From Phylloscopus collybita (lineage: Eukaryota; Chordata; Aves; Passeriformes; Phylloscopidae): a DNA stretch of 64,000 bases. The translations under genes and the position numbers were made by a program. Below are positions 43,401 through 49,905 of the stretch, piece after piece. The notes under the pieces are model-generated. The model was not told where the DNA came from, did not search any database, and saw nothing but the letters and a program-made list of their open reading frames with translations. The first letter of the stretch is position 1. Every line of letters starts with the position of its first letter. The stretch is from positions 17,217,001-17,281,000 of the forward strand of contig JAJNNQ010000018.1 in the NCBI GenBank assembly GCA_027886175.1, given 5' to 3'.

Positions 43401-46400
43401 AGTGAATTTTAAGTGAAAGTGAGATGGTATTTGGCTGTGAGTCCTGACCTCAGATCAAAGAGAGCCAAATGCAGGTGAGACTGAGACGAGGGAGCAGAGC
43501 TGGTGACAAAACCAACAGGGAACCTCCAAATAAACTGGCTACACAGGATCTATGAAGTCTCAAGGAGACTCTATGACTTACTCATCACCTCCAGTTTCTC
43601 ATAAGCCGCTTTGTGTCCTTGCCAGTTGTAGTTGAAATTACTGTATGTTTTAGAACTGTCATGTGAATATAAAGATCTGAACCTGTTAGGACATCCTGGG
43701 TTAGGACAAGGGTACAGATAAGTTAGTTAGAATACGTAAAATTTGAAGGAAGGTAGGAAAAAGCTTTTTAGTACAAAATATCTTTAAATGATTTTTAGTT
43801 TATGAAATGAAAAATTTACTAAATGTGTTTCAGCAAAAAGAGCCAGAAATGAGTCAGTTACAGCTAATTGTGCCAGTACTAAAGAAGTATTTAGAGGTTT
43901 GTGGGTTAGAGTATTAGCATGAGTGCAATGTCACTGAAAGATGCCTGGCTGTCCATTGCTTTGTGTGTGTGTGTGTGTTTTCTTCAGAGAACTAATTGCT
44001 GGAATATGTTAAGGGAAACCTTCTTCCTAAAGAGGACATATAAACAATTTGCATAATACCACTTCAAATAAAAATTTTAGAAATACTTTTAATTTTTTTT
44101 CTTCTTTTTATGCCACTCTGTATAAAGTCCAGGGTAGGAAGCACTCAGTATTCACTCTGTTTAATTTTAATACAGATGGCACAGAAACTCATAAGAATCT
44201 TACCACAATATAGTTCTTTTTTATAAATATAAATTGATGTAAAAAAAAGGTTTTAATAATATATCATATGTGTTTTATGGTTAAGTACTGGAAGCTTAAA
44301 ATCTAACAGCATGCTTTCTATACGAAATTACTTGTGGACTGGCTAGTAGCCAGAGTCCTTGCTTTAAATAATAGAAAATATAAGCCCTTTTTAATACTAA
44401 ATTGCATACTTGCTTTTCCAAAGGAAGGGGTTAGATGATCTCCTTTATGGCACTGAATTGCAACTTCTCTTTACAAATTGTTCTGGAGAGAAGAAGGTGC
44501 TTTCACTATTAGTCCCTGGAAGGCTAACAAGTGCCAGGCTACAGTGATGTGCTTTACAGAAAAGGCTGTCAGACAAGAAGAGGGTTACTCATGACTAGTT
44601 CTTAGTTTTGGTATGCTTGCTAGTATTTTTCTTATAATACACTCCATGTGCTTCTTGCTTAGACTTCCCTTTTAAATTTCTTCAGAATTTAAGCTTTAAA
44701 ATAAGAGAAACAAAAACTATAGTGAATGTTCAGCTGTGCAGACTGGACTTTAGTTGTTTCATCAGCCAGTAAAAAGGAAAGCAAACTCTATTGCCAGATA
44801 CTGTTTCAGATCTCCAGGGCAGTTCCATGTTCATAATGACATGAAATGCTAATTATGTTCTGTGCTGCCTTTCCTTTTTTTCTTTCAGTTAAAAGAACTA
44901 TGATGCATAATTTCAGAATAACTTCTTTTTCCTACTGATCTGTGTACTAGGAATTTCTGGTGCTTTCTGGTTTGCTGATCTATCTTGTCACACTTAGAAA
45001 TGTATATTTCATGTGACAAATCTCTTTTCATTAAAATTCTTAGAAAACCTGAGATAGTGAGAGTGAAGGTTTTGTTTATTTCTTAACTCATAATGATGAA
45101 GGCAAACTTTTGAGGTGCAGTTCAACTTGTACAGGATTCAATACTTTCTTTTGGAGTATCTGCCATTGTTGATCATTATGGATATGGTAATGGAATTAGA
45201 CAGTTTCTCATCTGATCCAGTATGGAATATTTTACTGCCTTTATTTTTTAATCAAGCCTAATCAGTATGAGATTTTGCCATTTGTAATTATAAAACAACT
45301 ACAGATATGCTGAGGCTTAGATGACAAGAAGGAGTGTAGTTTAAAATATTCATGGTCTTAATTTAAAAAAAAAAAGTCATGGCTAAATATGCTGGCAGTA
45401 ATTGACTATCCAAAGTACAGTTGCCATTAGATATTCTCTAGTCATAGAGGCTTTTTAAATTCTAGTACTTTGAAAAGGGTATTATTTGCCAATGAGATTC
45501 TAATCTGACTTGGAAATGATACATTTTGTGAGAATTATCCTTAGTGTGCTCTGGGAAAGTTTTTTATGCAAAAAAAACTTTGTTGACTTTTTTGCCACAA
45601 GGTACTTTAACTTCAGCCTTCTTGATTAGGGAAGTTTTATATTCAGTGCAGCTTAACAGTGTATTTGTGGTAGTGTATGTCGTGATCGCTGTGTGTATTT
45701 TAGTTCTCTCTTTTTGTTCTGTTATTAGTTGTAAAATAATCCTCTAATTGCACTCTGTGGAAAGACATAGCTAATACTAACAAAGTGAATGCAGCAACCT
45801 GAAGACTACAGAGTATAATACTATCACAAACCTTTTTTGAATTGCACGTTGCCAGAAAAGAGGTATTGTAGCAAACCCCAAAAATGTCAGGTACATTTAG
45901 TTTAGTGTGTTTTTTATACAGACTTTCAGACCAATATGAAAGCTTTCATAAGAAAATTAATCTGGTGTTTAAAAAAAATTCTCCAAAATGGTAAACGTAA
46001 ATCAAATATTGAGTTTGGGGTAAAGCCTCTTATGAAAAGGGTTGCAATTAAATGTTTTATGCAAAGCATATGGCCTTCATTATTTCTGTGCTGGTAAATT
46101 CCTTTTATTACTTCTACAGGTTCAGTCCATGCCACGTCAATAGCAGCTTCCAGAGTGGAGCAAGCATTGTCTGAGGTTGCTTCTTCTCTGCAAAGCAGTG
46201 CCCCTAAACAAGGTCCCCTGCATCCCTGGATGACTCTGGCTCAAATATGGCTTCATGCAGGTATTGTCATAGTAAAATTTATTTTTCTATGCCCTTTCCT
46301 TTATTGCTAGTCTAAGGACTTACCAAAATCTGTTTGTTTCATTCAGAATCTGTTACCACTTCTCAGATCATATTTTTTCCATGTGTGTGGCACCGAATCA

Positions 46401-49013
46401 AGCGAAGAAATAAAAAGCACACTAGGGTTTCTCTCTGTATAAGATCATTTATGAAAGATAAGGCAGCAGTTTTAGAATGTAGCTATTACCAGTGGAGTCA
46501 TACCTTCTGTAGAACAAATGCAGCACACTCTCTTATCCCTGAAGTATTTCGTTTGAAGTACCTAGAATATCTTAGTGCTTGGAAATCTAGGTGTCCTTGC
46601 AGAATCACAGAATATTCTGATTTGCAAGGCACTCACAAGGATCATCAAGACCAACTCTTAAGTGAATGATCCATGAGGAGATGGAACCTGTGACCTTGGC
46701 ATTACTAGCACCATGCTCCAACCAACTGAGCTAATCCCAGGTCACTGATTCCATTGAATGAAAAAAGATGTTTGTAAGATTTTTGAATAGAGTTCCTGTA
46801 ACTACAAAATCTTGTAGTAGAAAATAAATAACTCTGCATATGCAGGGAAAGAAACAGTAATAGTACTATTGAGCAACCTGTCCCTTGGAACTGTGATGAT
46901 GAACCTGAATTCCATTGTTTTCCTTCTGGTTTCATTAATGTAAAAGACTCAGGATTGTTTGTCTAAATGTGGAGTCATCCTGCATGGATTTAGTATTGCT
47001 GTGATGCTTCAAGCCTCAAGCTAACTGCAATATTACGAGTGGCTGTTACATAAAATTTTAACCAGAAAATGATGATCCAGTTTATTTTTATGCAGTTAAA
47101 AATGTATAACATGCAATTGTTTTTATTGATAGCTGGATCAGAAAGATGTAATTTAGAAATCAGCCAGAAAACGTTATGCTTTGGTCTGCTTTCAGAGCAT
47201 TTTTCAGTGACATAATTTTTCTCTTTCATGTTTTCAACAAAACAGTGCTTTATTTCATAGCATTTTAATTTACCTATTTACATCTACACTTTTATGGCGT
47301 GAAAGTTATTGCAGGGTAATGAGTCCCAGTTATAAATGGTTTAGTGATTTAGAGGAAAAGCCCAGAAGATTGGAAAGAAAGCAATTACAGTGATTAATAA
47401 TAGTGATCTAATTTGGACTACTCAAAAGCAACACAGATTAGAACAGGGCAATGTCCAACAGGGTGTAGTGTAGTTGCCTGCTGTGCATTGTGGCATCATT
47501 GACTTTAAATATTTATAAACTGTCACAGATGACCATCTACAGTAACTCTTAGCATCTATAATGTTGATAATTTTTCAGCCTTCTGTGGCAGCTTGTTCCA
47601 TTACTTATTTTCTGTTTAGTGGTTTGGGTTTTTTTAATTTAAAAAAAATGTTTGTGGGTCATATGCTGTTGCTGGTTATTCAGTTCATGCAAGTGACTGC
47701 TACTGTTTTGCCCACAAAGGAGGAATCTGGACATGCTTGGATGATTCCTTTTTAGTTCTGACTACTTAGTCAGATTTCCGTGCACTTTGGTGGTCTGCTG
47801 CTACAATCTGCTATACAGGCCACTTTCTACTCTTAAAAATATCTTTAAAATATTCTGACATTGGAAGAACACAGAGATAAAGCTGCTGAATGCAATTTTT
47901 TCATAAGCAAGGTCCTTTAAAGGCCTTCAAATATCAGTCTGATTCAGGGTTTGAGGCATAATCCAAAATCCACTGCTCTAATGGGAGTTCCTGATCTGAG
48001 AGCCTTTAAACCCAAAGATGGGGGGCCTGTACAGTACCATGAGAAGCATGTCTTGAGCAGTGACAGATAACTTTGCTGTTTTGATGCAGCAGCATGATTT
48101 AAACCTTAATCTATAAACCTCTTGTACAGTGTGACACAAGAGAATGCAGTAATACAATTACTTTGAGGCTATATTTTTATTAGGTCTGTACCAACGTAAA
48201 GGAAAAGATCACCCAACCCAGAAGCTTAATAGCCTTTTCTTGCACTTAGTATCTCTTTATTCCTCTCTTCTCCCACTCTTCCAGGAAGAGATTAGGACTA
48301 ACTAGCAAGGTAGTGAAATAGCAGTTTTTAAGAGTGTCATTAGAGTTACTGAAGGCAAATACTTCTATTGTTAGTTGTTAATTACTCACTGAATGAAAAA
48401 ATTTCCCCATATAGTCAATCTGATTTATATAAGTGTGTGTCAGGCTACCCAACTGATTTCAAGAGTCCTGGAATACTCACATGCTCACATCTTAAAAATA
48501 AAACTAAAATGAAAAAATCCAAGACTTAAGATAAAAATAACAAAGTAAAAAGACTATTCAGGGATTTCAAACAGCCATTTAGAAGTTGTAACTCCTGACA
48601 CACTTTCCTGAAGGAATAATTCATTTAAAGTAACTTAGGTAATAATTTTTCTTTTAGGATGCAAAATTTTTTTAGGAAAATAGTCTTTATCTAAAGTGAA
48701 ACTATTTACAAATACATTTAAAATATTTACAAATAAAGCACATGTGACAATGCCTAGTCATGGTATGATGAAGCAAGAATCATTAAATGGTCCTGACATT
48801 CCTCCCACAGCTGAAGTCTACATAGGAATTGGGAAGCCTGCTGAGGCCACAGCGTGTACCCAGGAAGCAGCGAATCTCTTTCCCGTCTCACATTATGTTC
48901 TCTACATGAGGGGTCAGGTGGCTGAACTTCGTGGAAATATTGATGAAGCCAAACGCTGGTATGAAGAGGCCTTATCCATTAGTCCTACCCATGTGAAAAG
49001 CATGCAGAGGCTG
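1364..49013 (+). CDS. TTC7B: TTC7B, tetratricopeptide repeat protein 7B (partial, 12 exons, interrupted by introns)
   Basis: TTC7 proteins are alpha-helical TPR solenoids that, with FAM126 (hyccin) and the lipid-anchored EFR3, hold PI4KA at the plasma membrane for PI4P synthesis. Seen here: twelve exons joining in frame to 453 codons with no stop, all introns GT-AG. Diagnostic stretches are [84 protein letters not shown] and [20 protein letters not shown]. The paralogue TTC7A has different residues in the LPDFSDPET and [14 protein letters not shown] regions, so this is the B copy. Compared from memory with the 843-residue human protein, the exons cover about residues 318-770. Upstream exons and the C-terminal ~73 residues lie outside the window. 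No frameshift or premature stop is seen, so the gene looks intact. In human, RPS6KA5 lies upstream and CALM1 downstream; neither is seen here. Confidence 0.97.
3174..3298 (+). mobile_element. CR1 LINE fragment, 3' end, + strand
   Basis: Matches the 3' untranslated end of avian CR1: ggccaggttggagagggct, ctaagcaatctgatctgatgg, a gtgtccctt/ccatgacagg box, then ctttaaaaggtcccctccaa and a degenerate gattctatg-type tail (ggttccatgatctg). About 125 bp, heavily 5' truncated, as is usual for CR1. Family match is from knowledge of CR1 3' ends; the exact subfamily is not assigned. Confidence 0.8.
3354..4335 (-). mobile_element. CR1 LINE fragment, 5' truncated, with remains of ORF2
   Basis: On the - strand. 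The 3' terminus is at 3354 (cagaatcacagaatga, the complement of CR1's repeated tail octamer). Reading the - strand, broken frames give [30 protein letters not shown] and [15 protein letters not shown], which match the C-terminal part of the CR1 ORF2 reverse transcriptase. A segment of the RT between the first and second motifs, where the catalytic FADD-type box belongs, is not visible. Frames are interrupted and the copy is dead. A 52-base poly(A) run at 3539-3590 is inserted or expanded inside the 3' region. Confidence 0.92.
3539..3590. repeat. Poly(A) tract, 52 bases
   Basis: Uninterrupted A run inside the antisense CR1, at the place where CR1 copies normally have a short A/G-rich stretch after ccctcacag. 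Probably expanded by slippage; the length may also be unreliable in sequencing. Confidence 0.95.
6008..6145 (+). CDS. TTC7B: TTC7B exon b (about residues 339-384)
   Basis: 138 nt, 46 codons, phase 0 on both sides. It begins [14 protein letters not shown] and ends [12 protein letters not shown], a TPR helix pair highly conserved between TTC7A and TTC7B. The acceptor is good (gtgtgtttcag). The donor is GAG followed by gtttgt, which departs from consensus at intron positions 3 and 4. The reading frame and the next exon's continuation (CLERAMKF) leave no doubt about the boundary. Confidence 0.96.
6146..9460 (+). other. TTC7B intron b-c
   Basis: 3.3-kb AT-rich intron. A G/T-rich patch lies at about 6518-6580 and a perfect 10-bp hairpin with a gaaa loop at 8597-8620. 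No mobile element or additional exon recognised. Confidence 0.8.
8597..8620. repeat. Perfect 10-bp inverted repeat with GAAA loop
   Basis: gtgcagtgtg, loop gaaa, cacactgcac. If transcribed it would form a 10-bp stem capped by a GNRA-type tetraloop. No pairing extends beyond the stem, so a microRNA precursor is not supported. Confidence 0.9.
9461..9544 (+). CDS. TTC7B: TTC7B exon c (about residues 385-412)
   Basis: 84 nt, 28 codons, phase 0 on both sides, reading [20 protein letters not shown] then LSLMAAGK. The acceptor ends in aag after a C-rich tract (ttcccccctataaaag); the donor is a consensus gtaagt. The block is one TPR helix pair (W-Y-x-F-A-L pattern in helix A of the next repeat). Confidence 0.96.
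9545..10757 (+). other. TTC7B intron c-d
   Basis: 1.2-kb AT-rich intron with short T runs (about 9900-9911, 10039-10046). Nothing else recognised. Confidence 0.8.
10758..10862 (+). CDS. TTC7B: TTC7B exon d (about residues 413-447)
   Basis: 105 nt, 35 codons, phase 0 on both sides. It begins [20 protein letters not shown] and ends [13 protein letters not shown], a clear TPR (A-V-x-x-L-x-x-C-I-x-L-x-P-D-D). The acceptor has a weak pyrimidine tract (ttttaaacag); the donor is gtaagt. A chance ATG-initiated open frame overlaps this exon from 10585 and is not the real start. Confidence 0.96.
10863..12129 (+). other. TTC7B intron d-e
   Basis: 1.27-kb intron. An A/G-rich tract at 11852-11876 leads into a perfect 11-bp hairpin (11877-11901). 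No repeat family recognised. The 110-codon open frame on the - strand (11376-11708) resembles no known protein. Confidence 0.8.
11877..11901. repeat. Perfect 11-bp inverted repeat, 3-nt loop
   Basis: ggcaaaagcac, loop aac, gtgcttttgcc. It follows a purine-only tract. It is the longest perfect short-loop hairpin I found by eye. Confidence 0.9.
12130..12247 (+). CDS. TTC7B: TTC7B exon e (about residues 448-486)
   Basis: 118 nt, 39 codons plus the first base of a split Ala codon (phase 1 exit). It begins [20 protein letters not shown] and ends [15 protein letters not shown]. Acceptor tattttcag, donor gtaaga. The [15 protein letters not shown] stretch is identical in TTC7A and TTC7B as I recall them and is the strongest family signature in the window. 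Confidence 0.96.
12439..12496 (+). CDS. TTC7B: TTC7B exon f, 58-nt small exon (about residues 487-506)
   Basis: 58 nt: two bases completing Ala, 18 codons ([18 protein letters not shown]), then two bases of a split Arg (phase 2 exit). Acceptor tccttttttag-type, donor gtgagt. It lies only 191 bp after exon e, by far the shortest intron in the window. Confidence 0.94.
12497..16001 (+). other. TTC7B intron f-g
   Basis: 3.5-kb intron. An antisense CR1 occupies about 13775-14345 (listed separately). T-rich runs lie at 14547-14558 and 14761-14778. The remainder is plain AT-rich sequence. Confidence 0.8.
13775..14345 (-). mobile_element. CR1 LINE fragment, 5' truncated
   Basis: + strand text reads as the complement of a CR1 3' half: cagcctggccttgaacactg, ccagggatggggcacccaca, ctccaggctgaacaatccca, ctctcagcttgtctctaaag, gtggccctcctctggactta, and ggacacagtactccaggtgg. 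The extreme 3' tail octamers are missing or mutated. No intact ORF2 frame remains. The far end near 14345 is a judgement; the sequence loses similarity after gtcaatattcagcttc. Confidence 0.92.
16002..16074 (+). CDS. TTC7B: TTC7B exon g, 73-nt small exon (about residues 506-530)
   Basis: 73 nt: one base completing Arg, then 24 codons beginning [20 protein letters not shown] and ending ISRQ. The acceptor is aag after a T-rich tract (tttgtttttaag); the donor is gtaagt. The boundary was chosen so that exon f's AG plus the first G give Arg, matching the family's [14 protein letters not shown]. Confidence 0.95.
16075..17316 (+). other. TTC7B intron g-h
   Basis: 1.24-kb AT-rich intron; no repeat, RNA gene or extra exon recognised. 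Confidence 0.8.
17317..17477 (+). CDS. TTC7B: TTC7B exon h (about residues 531-584)
   Basis: 161 nt, 53 codons plus two bases of a split Ile (phase 2 exit). It begins [20 protein letters not shown] and ends [14 protein letters not shown]. It contains two TPR helix pairs, around [15 protein letters not shown] and [17 protein letters not shown]. Acceptor aaaatcag after a long T tract; donor gtgagt. It is followed by a 14-kb intron. Confidence 0.96.
18755..18795. repeat. Short tandem repeat, about three copies of a 13-15 bp unit
   Basis: cctaattttatac at 18755-18767 and again at 18768-18780, then cttcctaattttata. Two perfect copies and one variant. Confidence 0.85.
23101..23148. repeat. 17-bp direct repeat, 31-bp period
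   Basis: ttgcttttttgagagtc at 23101-23117 and again at 23132-23148, with 14 bases between. Looks like a recent small duplication. Confidence 0.85.
24060..24370 (-). mobile_element. Possible ancient CR1/L3-type LINE relic
   Basis: Text such as gagccagaactgcacaaaat and aacatttattacatcattat followed by acagagg resembles the complement of old amniote CR1-group elements, in the same order (inhibitor-free 3' region). Divergence is high and ends are not definable by eye. May be chance. Confidence 0.3.
25367..25407. repeat. Poly(T) tract, 41 bases
   Basis: Uninterrupted T run, equivalent to poly(A) on the - strand. The flanking sequence after 25407 was not recognised as a retrocopy. A small hairpin (ccaagtc...gacttgg) lies just beyond at about 25448-25467. 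Confidence 0.95.
27420..27700 (-). mobile_element. Possible ancient CR1 relic
   Basis: ataacattccaggtgtggtc followed by tcactgggatattgtacaatg resembles the antisense CR1 ORF2 segment seen clearly at 14180-14220 and 49850-49905 (ccaggtggggccac / cttgaggccacacctc). Too diverged to delimit; orientation inferred from that similarity only. Confidence 0.35.
31558..31674 (+). CDS. TTC7B: TTC7B exon i (about residues 584-623)
   Basis: 117 nt: one base completing Ile, 38 codons beginning [20 protein letters not shown] and ending KSCYNLTNP, then two bases of a split Ser (phase 2 exit). The acceptor is excellent (ctttttccttttcattag); the donor is gtaaga. This is the TPR helix pair leading into the flexible linker of the protein. 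Confidence 0.96.
31675..35769 (+). other. TTC7B intron i-j
   Basis: 4.1-kb AT-rich intron. Contains a perfect 9-bp hairpin at 33427-33448 and a CpG-bearing, 40-codon open stretch at about 34560-34680 that matches nothing I know. No mobile element recognised. Confidence 0.8.
33427..33448. repeat. Perfect 9-bp inverted repeat, 4-nt loop
   Basis: actacaact, loop acgg, agttgtagt. Pairing does not extend further. Confidence 0.85.
35770..35867 (+). CDS. TTC7B: TTC7B exon j, linker region (about residues 623-656)
   Basis: 98 nt: one base completing Ser, 32 codons beginning [20 protein letters not shown] and ending [12 protein letters not shown], then the first base of a split Gly (phase 1 exit). 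Acceptor tcattacag, donor gtaaga. The Ser/Gly/Asp-rich composition fits the poorly ordered loop between TPR blocks in TTC7B. The human sequence, as I recall it, has Thr where this copy has Ala in [10 protein letters not shown]. Confidence 0.95.
39241..39405 (+). CDS. Candidate cassette exon of TTC7B (unproven)
   Basis: Preceded by one of the strongest acceptors in the window: about 60 bases almost entirely C/T (ctttcctgtcctccccaccc...), ending cgctttttag at 39240. If it ends at the gtaaat donor starting at 39406 it is 165 nt, a multiple of three, and it fits the phase 1 junction between exons j and k on both sides. It would add 55 residues, beginning [20 protein letters not shown] and continuing through [12 protein letters not shown], so Ser, Pro and His rich and probably disordered. 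The insertion point is in the flexible linker between TPR blocks. The donor is only moderate. If that donor is not used the frame stops at 39426-39428. No transcript evidence is available. Confidence 0.4.
41071..41101. repeat. ATATCT-type microsatellite
   Basis: About five imperfect copies of a 6-bp unit (atatct/gtatct). Confidence 0.85.
43962..43978. repeat. TG dinucleotide repeat
   Basis: (TG)8 followed by T; perfect. Confidence 0.9.
46120..46260 (+). CDS. TTC7B: TTC7B exon k (about residues 656-703)
   Basis: 141 nt: two bases completing Gly, 46 codons beginning [20 protein letters not shown] and ending [12 protein letters not shown], then the first base of a split Ala (phase 1 exit). Acceptor attacttctacag. 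The donor is CAG followed by gtattg, a weak match beyond the GT. Ends the linker and re-enters the TPR solenoid at [13 protein letters not shown]. Confidence 0.96.
46261..48810 (+). other. TTC7B intron k-l
   Basis: 2.55-kb intron carrying an antisense tRNA-derived SINE 340 bp after exon k (listed separately). The remainder is AT-rich with short A runs. Confidence 0.85.
46600..46741 (-). mobile_element. tRNA-Ile-derived SINE with CR1-like tail (TguSINE1-like)
   Basis: On the - strand the head (about 46741-46668) reads like tRNA-Ile: ttagctcagttggttggagc (box A region), a tggtgctagtaatgccaagg anticodon-arm equivalent, and ggttccatctc in place of box B. The rest (about 46667-46600) is a CR1-type 3' end finishing in cagaatattctgtgattctg. 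This head-tail plan is that of the songbird SINE TguSINE1, thought to be mobilised by a CR1 subfamily. The copy has point differences from a functional tRNA and lies antisense to TTC7B. It is not a tRNA gene: the acceptor stem does not pair. Confidence 0.9.
48811..49013 (+). CDS. TTC7B: TTC7B exon l (about residues 703-770)
   Basis: 203 nt: two bases completing Ala, then 67 codons beginning [20 protein letters not shown] and ending THVKSMQRL, phase 0 exit at gtaagt. It contains two TPRs, including a near-canonical one ([20 protein letters not shown] followed by SPTH). The open frame runs on from the intron before (from 48696) and 60 nt into the intron after, but the cag acceptor at 48808-48810 and family alignment fix the boundaries. 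The final ~73 codons were not found in 49014-64000. Confidence 0.96.
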
Positions 49014-49375
49014 GTAAGTCTTGAGCCCATGTGCATAAGTAGTGTCATCTCAGCTGATGATACTGTACTGTGAAGTCTTGACTTGGTGTAGGTAACCCGT
49101 AACTTGTCAGTTTGGGATCTATATTCTTATTACAAAATGCTTTGGAAACAGTCTTTCCTGGCATTTGTTCTGTCTTTTGTGCATTGGGACATAAAAAGGA
49201 TTTGCAGGCCATAAGACTATTTCAATAGAAACTATAGAAGAAGAAGCAATTTGCATCTGCCTAATATTCCTGACATTGGGAAATGAAGGTGGCTTAGGGT
49301 AAGAGTTGGATACTGTAGTTGGATACTGTACAGGAAAGACCAGTCATTTTGCTATTCTGAAGTAAAAGTTAAATT

Positions 49376-49905
49376 CATAAAATCATATAATATTCTAAGT
49401 TGGAAGAGACCTACAAGGATCCTCAAATTCAACTCCTGGCCCTTCACAGGACGCTCCAAGAGTCACACTGTGTGTCTGAGAGCATTGTCCAAACGTTCTT
49501 GAACTCTCTCAGGCTGGTGCTGTGACCATTTCCCTGGGGAATCTGTTCCAGTGCCCAGTCACCCTCTGGGTTTTCCTAATATCCAACCTAAACCTCCCCT
49601 GAACCAACTTCAGGCGATTCCTTCAGTCCTGTCAGTGGTCACAAGAGAGAAGGGATCAGTGTCTGCCCCTCCTCTTCCCCTCATGGGAAGTTGTAACTGC
49701 AGTGGGGTCTCCCCTCAGTCTCCTCCAGGCTGAACAGACCAAGTGACCTCAGCTGCTCCCCTTATGGTTTCCCCTCAAGGCCCTTCACCATCCTCACTGC
49801 CCTCCTTTGGATGCCTTCCAGTACCTTTATGTCCTTCTTACATTGTGGTGACCAAAACGGCACACAGGACTTGAGGCCACACCTCAAGAGTGCAGAGTAC
49901 AGCTG
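49376..49905 (-). mobile_element. CR1 LINE fragment, 5' truncated
   Basis: The 3' end starts at aatcatataatattctaagt followed by tggaagagacctacaaggat. Then come gttccagtgcccagtcaccc, tcctccaggctgaacagacc, gccctcctttggatgccttc and ggacttgaggccacacctca, all in the order of the antisense CR1 3' half. The first ~60 bases resemble the tail of the SINE at 46600, so the two share a CR1 3' end type. No intact frame remains. Confidence 0.92.

Larger units (their letters stand above)
35868..46119 (+). other. TTC7B intron j-k (10 kb)
   Basis: Phase 1 intron. Contains a TATAGA-type patch (about 37125-37160), A runs at 38384-38398 and 38459-38471, a candidate cassette exon at 39241-39405 (separate entry), an ATATCT microsatellite (41071-41101) and a TG repeat (43962-43978). 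No mobile element was recognised. Confidence 0.8.

Noticed and set aside
46668..46741. A functional tRNA-Ile gene on the - strand
   Set aside because: Boxes A and B are recognisable but the acceptor and T arms do not pair properly and the sequence continues into a CR1-like tail, so it is a SINE head.
48696..49073. A 125-codon intronless open frame as a separate gene
   Set aside because: It is exon l of TTC7B plus chance-open intron on both sides; acceptor at 48810 and donor at 49014 are clear.
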